Below the pieces are notes generated by a model. That model was not told the DNA's origin, ran no database searches, and saw nothing but the letters and a program-made list of their open reading frames with translations. A DNA stretch of 54,323 bases, from positions 1-54,323 of the forward strand of contig SUVS01000014.1 of the NCBI GenBank assembly GCA_015061885.1, in the 5' to 3' direction. Each line of letters starts with the position of its first letter. The stretch's first letter is position 1. The translations under genes were made by a program, and so were the position numbers. Of this stretch, positions 8,481 to 16,678 are shown piece by piece. The stretch comes from Lentisphaerota bacterium. GTDB lineage: Bacteria > Verrucomicrobiota > Lentisphaeria > Victivallales > Victivallaceae.

Positions 8481-11414
8481 ATGAAAAAGACCTTTTTAGG
8501 CTGTTTAGCCTTGACTGCCGCATTGCTGGCACCTGCTGCTGCGGCGAGCGGCGTGCTCGAAGTCAGCAAATTAAATGATCTGGATAAGCCCGGCGCTATG
8601 TTGAACGCCAATTTGCCGTGGCACGGAAATTTTACACAGCTTTTAACGCTCAAGCCCGGCAGTGTCCAGACCCGGTTCAAGATCGCCCACGATAACAAAA
8701 ACCTCTATCTGGGGATCGAAGCCTTTGATGATATGAAAAAAATCGTGTGCAAAGAGTATCCGCACGATGACCGCAAACGCACCCACAATGACAATATAAC
8801 TATTGATTTTGACCCCGAAGGCAGCAATATGTCCGGCGGCAAGATCGTGGTCGATGCCAATGGCGGCATTACCGATTACTGGGGTATTGACGACAATACC
8901 GGTACCGGACGGTTTATTTTTCAGTCGCAATGGAACAGCAGCACCAAACTTATTTCAGCAAAAAAACATGCCGATCGCTGGACGGTGGAATTGAGTATTC
9001 CGATGGGTGCATTTTTTCAGAATGTGAAAAATCTGGACAAGCTGCGATTGAATATCGGGCGCGAACGGCCCAAAGCCAAAGAACTTACTTCGTATGCCAA
9101 AATCGAAGTAATGAATTTTGCTTCTTCGCGCTATTTTCCGGTACTCAAGCTCAAAGGGTTTGATGCAGATCCATTTCAATGGTTGATTTCTTCGGTCAAA
9201 GTAACTGCCAAACAGCAAGATGGTGTCGGCAAAGCGGCTGTTTCGGCTAAACTCTGGAACCGGAGCAAAAAATGGCGGGTTGCCCAATGCCGTATCACTC
9301 TGCGCGACTCGCAGGGCAAAGAGTTTGTCCGCCGGGTCGGCGTGCAGGCAGACCGGATGCGTAACTTTAATCTGGACGAAACCATTGCGGGAGTATCTCC
9401 GGGCAAGTGCAGTTTGAATATGGATCTTCTGGATGCCGAAGACAATCTGCTTGCTGCCATCGACAATCAGCTCGAACTGGATTTTCAGCCCGTCCGGATC
9501 AAGGTTCTGGAGCCAGCCTACCGCGACAATATATATTTTACCGAAAATCTGACCCGGATCAAGGCCGATATCCAACTTATGGACAACATCGGCAGGCCGT
9601 TGAGTGTAACTCTCTCCGGACCGGACAATTTCAGCAAAAAAGTTGATATAGCTTCTGCTGAAGAAAGCAATATTGTGGAATTTGATTTTCCCGCTGACAT
9701 GCCTGCCGGAGAATATACGCTCAAGGCCGGCGAATGTACAAAAATCATCCGCAAGCTGCCCAAAGCTGTTGATGAAGTACGCATCGGCAAAAATAATATC
9801 ACCTATGTCAACGGCAAAACATTCCTGCCGGTGGGGTATTTCCACATCAATCCGGATTGGAAAGTACCCGGTCTCAACATGATGGGTTATTTCCGCACTA
9901 CCTGGAAAGACGGTGCCGAAATCAAACGCTTCCTCGACCGTTTGGCGGCTGCCGGAGTACGCGGCGTGATCTACCCCTACATTGAACCCTCCGGTACGAA
10001 AAAAGTCTTTGCCGACTCCGCCCGTCAGAAAGATAAATTGACTGATGAGCAGAAGCGTCTGCTGCGCGAAGCTGTGGAAGTCTGCCGCAACCACCCCGGC
10101 GTGCTGGCATATTTTGCCGGTGATGAGCCGGAAGGTCACGGCCACAGCGAAGAGTGGTACGAAGACCTCTACAAAAACCTCAAAGAACTCGACCCCTACC
10201 ATCCGGTTTTTATTTGCAACTATGGTACATCCGGCATCCAGCGTTTCCATCGCGGCAACGACATTATTTGTGCGGATGCCTATCCGGATTATTTCACCGA
10301 CAATACCAACAGCCGTCCGCTCAAGGTTTGCCGCGAATATGTCAAGTTTGCTTCCGCATTGCGTTCGCCGTGGCTGGCATTGCATACCTTTGACTGGGGC
10401 TTGAAAAATCCGCAGGGTGCTTACAGTCGCTCACCGAACTATGATGAGGTTCGTGAACAGATCGGCTTGGGCTTGCTGGGCAACAGTAAAGGTTTCATCG
10501 GATACATAGCCTGTCTTTCCGGCTCGTTGAGCAATCACCTGCGGGTTACCCAGGAGTATCTGGGCGTTGAGCTGCAGGCACTCAAAGATGTGCTTTTGCA
10601 GGATACGACAGATGTCAAATTTTCGCCCGCCGATCCCGCTTTGCATGTGGGTATGAAGCACCTGAAAAATGAATATGCTCTGATCGTTGTAAACACTTCT
10701 GACGCACCGGTCAAAGCCACGATCGCTCCCGGCGGCAAGGCTGCCGAACTGGCACTTTCCGGAGAAAAACGCTCGGTAAAGCTCGAAAACGGCAAGTTTA
10801 CCGATACGATCCCGCCGCACCGGATGCATATTTATGTTACCGGCAAACTTAAAGCCGATGCCATTGATCATCAGGCAGTGCGTAACGAAATCAGCAAGCG
10901 CGAAAGAGAGCGTTTCCGTCCGGGCAACCTGGTGGCAGCCGGAGAACTGAATCTGGGGCAGATCCGCGATTATCAGCAGGGCCGTATTCCGGCAAATGTA
11001 CCGAAAATCACCGTTTCCAGCCAGCTGGCAACCCACAATGTGAAGAAAGGTGCTACGCAATACTTCCTGCAGGATGGTATCCGGTCAACTACTCCCATGC
11101 AGATAATGACCTGGACTCCGCTGGCAAGCGACAAGCAGCCGTGGATCGAATTTGAACTGAAAAAGGAAGCTACGCTCGAAAAAGCAATGATTTTCCTGCA
11201 CAAATCAACTTCGGGTGTGCTGTTGAAATCCGGTAAGATCCTGGCTGTGACTCCGGAAGGCAAATATATTCAGGTCGGCAGTTTTGCCAATAATGATAAA
11301 TTGGTTATCGAAGTAAAATTGCAGGCGGTCAAAACCAGAAAAGTCCGTATTGAACTGACGGATTTTTCAACCCGCGACCGTATGCTTGAAGAAATAGAAA
11401 TTTATGGGAAATAA
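8481..11414 (+). CDS. Secreted CBM9-like / TIM-barrel protein, paralogue of 4243-7170
   Basis: This 977-aa protein has the same architecture as its upstream paralogue: signal peptide, CBM9/DOMON-like domain (with ITIDFDPEG and WTVELSIPMG), beta-sandwich segments, TIM barrel and discoidin-like C-terminal domain (PWIEFELKK). The acid/base candidate is E549 in FAGDEPEGHG. The strand-7 region reads LHTFDWGL, again without a visible Glu nucleophile. I start it at 8481 because AGG (8471-8473) lies 7 nt before that ATG; an ATG at 8478 and a TTG at 8463 are alternatives. It is 9 nt upstream of the GH51 gene. The two paralogues differ enough to suggest different targets rather than a recent copy. Confidence 0.75.
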   Translation: MKKTFLGCLALTAALLAPAAAASGVLEVSKLNDLDKPGAMLNANLPWHGNFTQLLTLKPGSVQTRFKIAHDNKNLYLGIEAFDDMKKIVCKEYPHDDRKRTHNDNITIDFDPEGSNMSGGKIVVDANGGITDYWGIDDNTGTGRFIFQSQWNSSTKLISAKKHADRWTVELSIPMGAFFQNVKNLDKLRLNIGRERPKAKELTSYAKIEVMNFASSRYFPVLKLKGFDADPFQWLISSVKVTAKQQDGVGKAAVSAKLWNRSKKWRVAQCRITLRDSQGKEFVRRVGVQADRMRNFNLDETIAGVSPGKCSLNMDLLDAEDNLLAAIDNQLELDFQPVRIKVLEPAYRDNIYFTENLTRIKADIQLMDNIGRPLSVTLSGPDNFSKKVDIASAEESNIVEFDFPADMPAGEYTLKAGECTKIIRKLPKAVDEVRIGKNNITYVNGKTFLPVGYFHINPDWKVPGLNMMGYFRTTWKDGAEIKRFLDRLAAAGVRGVIYPYIEPSGTKKVFADSARQKDKLTDEQKRLLREAVEVCRNHPGVLAYFAGDEPEGHGHSEEWYEDLYKNLKELDPYHPVFICNYGTSGIQRFHRGNDIICADAYPDYFTDNTNSRPLKVCREYVKFASALRSPWLALHTFDWGLKNPQGAYSRSPNYDEVREQIGLGLLGNSKGFIGYIACLSGSLSNHLRVTQEYLGVELQALKDVLLQDTTDVKFSPADPALHVGMKHLKNEYALIVVNTSDAPVKATIAPGGKAAELALSGEKRSVKLENGKFTDTIPPHRMHIYVTGKLKADAIDHQAVRNEISKRERERFRPGNLVAAGELNLGQIRDYQQGRIPANVPKITVSSQLATHNVKKGATQYFLQDGIRSTTPMQIMTWTPLASDKQPWIEFELKKEATLEKAMIFLHKSTSGVLLKSGKILAVTPEGKYIQVGSFANNDKLVIEVKLQAVKTRKVRIELTDFSTRDRMLEEIEIYGK

Positions 11415-11423
11415 TGGTGTATT

Positions 11424-12863
11424 ATGTTTGATGTAAAATGGTCTTTGGATCGCAATAACGTTATTGGTGAAGTAAAAAAAGAAATCTACGGCGGTTTTGT
11501 AGAACACCTCGGTCGTAATGTTTACGGAGGCGTGTATGAGCCGGATTCTCCGGTCGCCGACGAAGATGGTTTCCGTAAAGATGTGATCAGTTTGGTTCGG
11601 GAACTTGATATGCCAGCAACCCGCTACCCCGGCGGATGCTATATTGATTTGGAACGCTGGGAAGACAGCGTGGGGCCCAACCGCAAGGCACGACTCGAAC
11701 CGGCGTGGCATCAGCTGGAACCGAATACCTTCGGTCTGGATGAATTTATGAAATGGGCTCGCAAGGTGAATACCGAACCGCTGATGACCGTAAATGTTGC
11801 CAACCGGACTCTTATGGATACTTTGAGTTTGTATGAATACTGCAATTTCCCCGGCGGCACTTACTGGAGCGATCAGCGTCGTGCCAACGGTGTGGAAAAA
11901 CCCTACAATATCAAGAACTGGTGTTTGGGTAATGAACTTTACGGCCCGTGGGAAATGGGGCATATGTCCGCCGCTGAATACGGCAGACTCGCCCGCGAAC
12001 ATGGTAAACTGCTCAAAAAGAAGCTGGATCCGGAATGCAATATTATCGTTACCGGTTATCCGCACGACCGCGAATGGAACCGGACGGTTCTGGATATTTG
12101 CGGAGAATATACTGATATACTTTCGCTGCACTGCGGTTTTGCCAAAACTCCGGAGCGGACTGAACGGCAGTATCTTGAGCGGGTCGATTTTTTTGAAAAA
12201 GGCCTTATCGAAACAATCAAAGAGTGTAAGGCGTATGAAGCATTGACCGGACGGCACATTTCTATAAGTGTTGATGAGTGGATCATTTGGGATTTTGACC
12301 GCCGCAGACGCCCGGAAGAAGAGTGGACAGTCGGTATGCATCTTCTGGAACAGGACTATTCCATTCAGGAAGCCCTGATTACCGGCTCGCTTTTCAGTTG
12401 TTTCCATCGTTACGCCGATTGGATCGATATAGCTTGTATCGCCCAGAGCGTGAACGTGATCGCTCCGATCCGTACCGAACCGGACGGCACCAGCTGGAAG
12501 CAGAGCATATTCTTTCCGTTCCAGCTGACCAGCCGGAATGGTCGCGGTATGTCGCTTAAAATCGAAGAACTCAATAACGCTGATAAATCCATTTACGGCA
12601 GTGCTGTGCTGAACGAAGACAATGGAGTACTTACATTGTTCATCACCAACCGTTCAAATGAAGAGTGCAAGTTCACTGCAGAATTTGACGGTATAAGCAA
12701 TGTTGCTGAAAGTGTAGTCATGGATTGCGACGACCACGAAAAAACCAACGCCCCCGGCGATGAAACTGTAAAGCCCCGTCCGTTTACGGTTGCTCTTAAC
12801 GGTAATACTGTAGAAGCTGTGCTGCCCGGATTCTCATGGAGTATGATAAAGTTGAGCCTGTGA
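11424..12863 (+). CDS. GH51 alpha-L-arabinofuranosidase
   Basis: The 479-aa protein matches GH51 enzymes, which release terminal arabinofuranosyl residues from arabinan or arabinoxylan. Family motifs run in order: YGGFVEHLGRNVYGGVYEP near the start, TRYPGGCY, NTFGLDEFMKWAR, FPGGTYWSDQRRANG and WCLGNELYGPW. E171 in GNE is the expected acid/base and E285 in SVDEW the expected nucleophile. No signal peptide is present, so it probably acts in the cytoplasm on imported oligosaccharides. Length is close to the usual 490-510 aa. It is the last gene of the plus-strand run and is followed by a strong bidirectional terminator. Confidence 0.93.
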   Translation: MFDVKWSLDRNNVIGEVKKEIYGGFVEHLGRNVYGGVYEPDSPVADEDGFRKDVISLVRELDMPATRYPGGCYIDLERWEDSVGPNRKARLEPAWHQLEPNTFGLDEFMKWARKVNTEPLMTVNVANRTLMDTLSLYEYCNFPGGTYWSDQRRANGVEKPYNIKNWCLGNELYGPWEMGHMSAAEYGRLAREHGKLLKKKLDPECNIIVTGYPHDREWNRTVLDICGEYTDILSLHCGFAKTPERTERQYLERVDFFEKGLIETIKECKAYEALTGRHISISVDEWIIWDFDRRRRPEEEWTVGMHLLEQDYSIQEALITGSLFSCFHRYADWIDIACIAQSVNVIAPIRTEPDGTSWKQSIFFPFQLTSRNGRGMSLKIEELNNADKSIYGSAVLNEDNGVLTLFITNRSNEECKFTAEFDGISNVAESVVMDCDDHEKTNAPGDETVKPRPFTVALNGNTVEAVLPGFSWSMIKLSL

Positions 12864-12887
12864 CCGATCTGATACCGTAAAATTGAA

Positions 12888-12929
12888 AATGGGCTGCTGT
12901 AAAGCTGAAAAGCTGAGCAGCAGCCCATT
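12888..12929. terminator. Bidirectional terminator between convergent operons
   Basis: A perfect 12-bp stem AATGGGCTGCTG/CAGCAGCCCATT encloses an 18-nt loop with a further small AGCT inverted repeat. T-rich sequence follows on the plus strand (TATTATTG) and an A-rich run precedes it, giving a U tail on the minus strand. It lies between the convergent GH51 and AraC genes and probably ends both operons. Confidence 0.8.
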
Positions 12930-12950
12930 ATTATTGCATTACTGTTATTT

Positions 12951-13901
12951 TTATTTTTCCCGGATCACTTGATTTTTGGCGGCGGGTTTGCCGTCAAGTT
13001 TGCGGTACATTGCCGGAGCTACTCCGTAGTGCATGGCAAACATTTTGGTAAAATAGTTGGAGTCGTTGAACCCGCATTGATACGCGATTTCAGAGATGCG
13101 TGAGTTGCTGTTCTTCAGGAGGTCGGCAGCATGCTGCAAACGGACATTCTGCAGAAAAGCAATGGGGCTCATGCCGGTACTGCGCTTGAAACATCTTGTG
13201 AAATTGCGCGTTGACATACACGCTTTTTCCGCCAGTTCATCCAAAGTGAAATCTCTGGTGAAATGCTTTTCCAGCAAAGCGACGCTTTCGCCGATTTTCG
13301 GCAGCATATTATCCGGATTGGAGGGCTCTTCGTTGAGCTCCGAGACATAAAGGATGATTTCGATCAATCTTGCCAGTGCAAGCAATTCTTTTTCCGGAGT
13401 GATATGGATCAGCAGCTGTTGCATATCCAGCAGCATACTTTCCAGATGTTTCTGCTGCTGGATCGTGAGATGCAAGTGATTGCAGAAGTTTTTGCTGGTC
13501 CGCAAACGCGGCTCCACCATAAAGAATAAATTGTACCCTTTGCAGCGTTGGAACCGGTTCCACGGCAATCCCAGAGTGCGGCGGTCAAAGAGCAGATTCA
13601 ACAGCGAAAAATCTTCGCTTTTCTGAAAAAAGTGTGCATTCTGGTCATCCAGCAAAAACAAATCGCCCTGCTGCAGTGCAAAATCCACTCCGTTGATATT
13701 CTGCACACCCTGACCGCTGGTCACCAGGACCATTTCCGAAAAATCATGACAGTGCGGCACATAAGTGTAATCGTTCCAGCCATAGCGGCTGGAGCCCATA
13801 TTTTTGCTGACTACTGCCAGTCTGAAATCGGGCTTGGGAAAAAACTCACTGCCGGAGATTCGCAAGATGTTTTCGGTATCGCTGTTCATCGGGTGCCACA
13901 T
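12951..13901 (-). CDS. AraC family transcriptional regulator
   Basis: The 316-aa protein has an N-terminal cupin-like sensing domain (about 20-150; HCHDFSEMVLVTSGQG followed by QQGDLFLLDDQNAHFF) and a C-terminal double helix-turn-helix (about 210-305; FTLDELAEKACMSTRNF, then ISEIAYQCGFNDSNYFTKMF). This is the standard layout of sugar-responsive AraC/XylS activators. It is the last gene of the isomerase operon, 12 nt after the MDR dehydrogenase. It is the best candidate to bind the 26-bp element at the heads of both operons of this locus. The ligand is unknown, but an arabinose-derived compound would fit the context. Confidence 0.9.
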   Translation of the reverse strand: MWHPMNSDTENILRISGSEFFPKPDFRLAVVSKNMGSSRYGWNDYTYVPHCHDFSEMVLVTSGQGVQNINGVDFALQQGDLFLLDDQNAHFFQKSEDFSLLNLLFDRRTLGLPWNRFQRCKGYNLFFMVEPRLRTSKNFCNHLHLTIQQQKHLESMLLDMQQLLIHITPEKELLALARLIEIILYVSELNEEPSNPDNMLPKIGESVALLEKHFTRDFTLDELAEKACMSTRNFTRCFKRSTGMSPIAFLQNVRLQHAADLLKNSNSRISEIAYQCGFNDSNYFTKMFAMHYGVAPAMYRKLDGKPAAKNQVIREK

Positions 13902-13913
13902 TCTTAATTACAG

Positions 13914-14942
13914 TTAAATAGTGTTCCAATCAAAAACAAATCCCAGCGGCGGGTTGCTGCCGGTAAGCAGTCTTTCATAAATCGCCGGAGCATCGACCGG
14001 GCTGACGACCTGCGATATAAGTTTCTTGAAATCAAACCGTTTGCCGGCAAGGTATTTTAAAACAGTTTCGTAATCATCGGAGGCGTTCCATCCGCCGGGA
14101 TGGGAATCCAGAGTGGGGCGGTTGCTGGTATGAGCTCCGATCAGAGAGATGCCCGGCAGGTGTACATCGCGGTAAAAATCTATCTGGCAATCCGGTACTC
14201 TGGTACAGCCCAGAAGCGAGATCCTGCCCATCTTGGCGGTGTATTGCAGAGCCTGTTTCAAAGCAATCGCCTTGCCGGTGACCTCTACGGTCGCCGCAAC
14301 GCCTTTACCTCCGGAAGCGGCTTTGACTTTTTCCACAAAATCCTCTTCCCGCGGATCAAAAACCGCATCCGCCCCCAGTTCCAGAGCCAGTTTCCGGCGT
14401 TCTTCGGAAAAATCACACGCCAGCAGCGGTACCGCGCCGCTTAAACGCGCCGCCTGCAAAGCGATCAAGCCCAGCAGGCCCAAACCGGCAATCATCACCG
14501 GTTCGCCCATTTGAATGTTGAGCCGCCGGACGCCCAGCATGGAAAATGATGCTATATGAGTAAGCGAGGCATCAAGCATATCCACCCGGTCGTCGCTGAT
14601 CTTGTGTACGCCGAAACCGACCCGGTTGCCGATGACTGTGGAGTACGAGCGATGTCCGCCCCACGGCACGATCACGCGGTCGCCGACTGCAAAATTTTCC
14701 ACCGCACTGCCGACTTTGATTACATGCCCACTGGAGCTGTAACCGGGATAAAACGGAAACGATTTAACGCTTGTATTATTGGAGTTGCCGGCAATCCATG
14801 CCAGTTCAGTACCGGCACTGATGGCACTGTAATCAATCTTGACCAGCAAACGGTCTTCCGGCAGTTTGGTTTCATCGTATGTTTCGCTGCAATATTCCAC
14901 TTTGTTGGGTTCGTGGGCAACCAGATAGTTTACATTAAGCAT
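13914..14942 (-). CDS. MDR-superfamily dehydrogenase, apparently zinc-free
   Basis: The 342-aa protein belongs to the medium-chain dehydrogenase/reductase superfamily. It has a GroES-like N-domain (about 1-125; PGYSSSGHVIKVG and VGDRV) and a Rossmann domain with GLGLLG at 153-158 for NAD(P). The position that holds the catalytic zinc Cys in classic alcohol dehydrogenases reads SAISAGTE, so no metal-ligand Cys is seen. This is typical of the zinc-less or divergent branch related to sorbitol and bacteriochlorophyllide dehydrogenases. It lies 15 nt after the metallo-hydrolase gene and 12 nt before the AraC gene. It probably oxidises or reduces a sugar or polyol intermediate; the substrate is not visible. 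Confidence 0.8.
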   Translation of the reverse strand: MLNVNYLVAHEPNKVEYCSETYDETKLPEDRLLVKIDYSAISAGTELAWIAGNSNNTSVKSFPFYPGYSSSGHVIKVGSAVENFAVGDRVIVPWGGHRSYSTVIGNRVGFGVHKISDDRVDMLDASLTHIASFSMLGVRRLNIQMGEPVMIAGLGLLGLIALQAARLSGAVPLLACDFSEERRKLALELGADAVFDPREEDFVEKVKAASGGKGVAATVEVTGKAIALKQALQYTAKMGRISLLGCTRVPDCQIDFYRDVHLPGISLIGAHTSNRPTLDSHPGGWNASDDYETVLKYLAGKRFDFKKLISQVVSPVDAPAIYERLLTGSNPPLGFVFDWNTI

Positions 14943-14957
14943 TTTTACCTCATCATT

Positions 14958-15614
14958 TTATTCGTGACTGAAAATGAGTTTTACATTGTTTTTCTGCATT
15001 TGACGCAACCGTTTTACGGTATTGAAAAACTCCGGATTCTGCTTGAGATCAGCTTCGGAAAAATCGCAATCCAAAGCCTCAAGGGTATATGCCGCATCGC
15101 CGGTCAGCAGTACCTGGCTTGAATCATCCAAAGTTACAAGCAAACTCTGATGTCCGGCGGTATGACCGTAAGTCGGCAGCACGATCAGGCGTTTGTCGCC
15201 GAAAATATCGTATTCCCCATCGAGCAGCAGTTTTTTATGATCGCCCGGATTTTTTATGGCATATTCTTTTGACTGCATCAAGAGTGTTGCCTGCGGAAAG
15301 TCAACGATTCCGGCGGCGTGATCGCTGTGCAGATGCGACAAAACAATATAATCCATATCTTCCGGCGATACTCCGGTTTGCTGCAGCAGAGCTGCCGCGG
15401 TTTCAGCGGGCGTTACTTTGACCAGATAATCTGCATCGTCCGGCTGCTGATAGCTCAAAGGCTTCTGCCCCGCATCAAAAAGCAGTTTATGCCCGTTATG
15501 TTCAATATAAAAACACTTTACCGGTACTTCAAAACGGAGCCCTTGCGGTACATTACGCACCAACAGATGTTTCCAAGTCAGAATAGAGCCGGTACAAAGT
15601 GTTCTTATATTCAT
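14958..15614 (-). CDS. Metallo-beta-lactamase-fold hydrolase (lactonase-like)
   Basis: The 218-aa protein has the MBL-fold metal motif HLHSDH (H94, H96, D98, H99), then GHTAGH (H151) and D173 in TGDAAY. A last histidine, H217, is two residues from the end (FSHE). The arrangement resembles the AttM/AiiA lactonase group, but the protein is about 30 residues shorter and stops just after the final metal ligand. Within an operon of sugar dehydrogenases, a sugar-lactone hydrolase is a reasonable guess: a dehydrogenase would make a lactone for this enzyme to open. Quorum quenching is the alternative. It is 7 nt from the quinone-oxidoreductase-like gene. Confidence 0.8.
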   Translation of the reverse strand: MNIRTLCTGSILTWKHLLVRNVPQGLRFEVPVKCFYIEHNGHKLLFDAGQKPLSYQQPDDADYLVKVTPAETAAALLQQTGVSPEDMDYIVLSHLHSDHAAGIVDFPQATLLMQSKEYAIKNPGDHKKLLLDGEYDIFGDKRLIVLPTYGHTAGHQSLLVTLDDSSQVLLTGDAAYTLEALDCDFSEADLKQNPEFFNTVKRLRQMQKNNVKLIFSHE

Positions 15615-15621
15615 AAAAATC

Positions 15622-16581
15622 TCAACGCAATGTCAAAACGACCTTGCCGATATTTTCAGCTCTCCGCAATACTCCATGAGCAGCTTCGACTTCACTGATG
15701 GGATATACTGCATAAATATTGCTGATAAGTTTGCGTTCACTGAAAAGCGGCCAGAATTTGGTCTTGAGTGCCTGCATAATGCGGCATTTTTCTTCGGATG
15801 TGCGGCTGCGCAGCGTACTGCCGATCAAGCGGATGCGTTTGCGCCAGACAGTTTCCAGATTGATATTGGTTTCGGCTCCTGCCATGGTTGCGATCATGAT
15901 CCAGCGGCCGCCGAAGACCATTTCCTTGAAACATTCGCCCATAAGTTTGCCGCCAATGCAGTCCAGAGCCACCGTCGGGGGATTTGCCTTGATCGCCGCC
16001 AATACATCATCGGTACGGTAATCCAGTACCACATCGGCTCCGAGTTTTTTGACAAATTCGGCTTTTTCCGGTGCATCAATAGTGGTAATGACTTTAGCAC
16101 CCATGGTTTTGGCAAGCTGAATAACCGCCAGACCCACGCCGGAAGCACCCGCCTGCATATAAAATACATCGCCGGGATTCATGCCGCCGGCTTCCAATAC
16201 CAAATTCAAATACGCGGTACACCATACTTCCGGGATACTGGCAGCTTCCACCATGGACAAGCCTTCCGGGATCGGAACCACCATGCCTGCCGGAACGGCG
16301 ATTTTTTCGGAATAACCGCCGCCGCCGACCAGTGCACACACCTTATCGCCGGCTTTTACTTCGGCATCAGCCGGGGCTTCCAGCACAACACCGGCAACTT
16401 CCAGACCGCACCACTGCGGCCAATCCGGCGGAGATGAATAGCAGCCGTCTTTCTGCATAAGGTCGGCACGGTTGACTGCTGCGGCATGTACTTCAATAAG
16501 CACTTCATCAGCTTTGCGTACCGGATCGGCAACATCAGTCCAGAGAAAATTCAGCTTTTCGTCAAGGATCATCGCTTTCAT
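15622..16581 (-). CDS. Quinone-oxidoreductase-like MDR protein
   Basis: The 319-aa protein is a zinc-less MDR of the NADPH:quinone oxidoreductase/PIG3 type. It shows VNRADLMQKDG near residue 37, GLEVAGVV, then AGASGVGLAVIQLAK (144-158) as the NADP-binding turn. I start it at 16581 (MKAMILDE), where GAGAG lies 8-9 nt upstream; the longer frame from 16611 begins with basic residues not found in the family. Role: probably NADPH-dependent reduction of an enone or quinone. It follows the isomerase gene after 97 nt, in which an imperfect hairpin (about 16609-16635) may act as a processing or attenuation site. Confidence 0.85.
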   Translation of the reverse strand: MKAMILDEKLNFLWTDVADPVRKADEVLIEVHAAAVNRADLMQKDGCYSSPPDWPQWCGLEVAGVVLEAPADAEVKAGDKVCALVGGGGYSEKIAVPAGMVVPIPEGLSMVEAASIPEVWCTAYLNLVLEAGGMNPGDVFYMQAGASGVGLAVIQLAKTMGAKVITTIDAPEKAEFVKKLGADVVLDYRTDDVLAAIKANPPTVALDCIGGKLMGECFKEMVFGGRWIMIATMAGAETNINLETVWRKRIRLIGSTLRSRTSEEKCRIMQALKTKFWPLFSERKLISNIYAVYPISEVEAAHGVLRRAENIGKVVLTLR

Positions 16582-16678
16582 AAAACATACTCTCTTTTTT
16601 GCTTTTGACACCTGGCTTTAAGAGCCTTGTGTCGTGAATAATATAATCTTACCCGAAATATTTGCAATTTTTTGTTAC

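Noticed and set aside
16609-16635. Terminator between the isomerase and quinone-reductase genes
   Set aside because: The stem has two central mismatches and there is no T tract; at best an attenuation or processing site.
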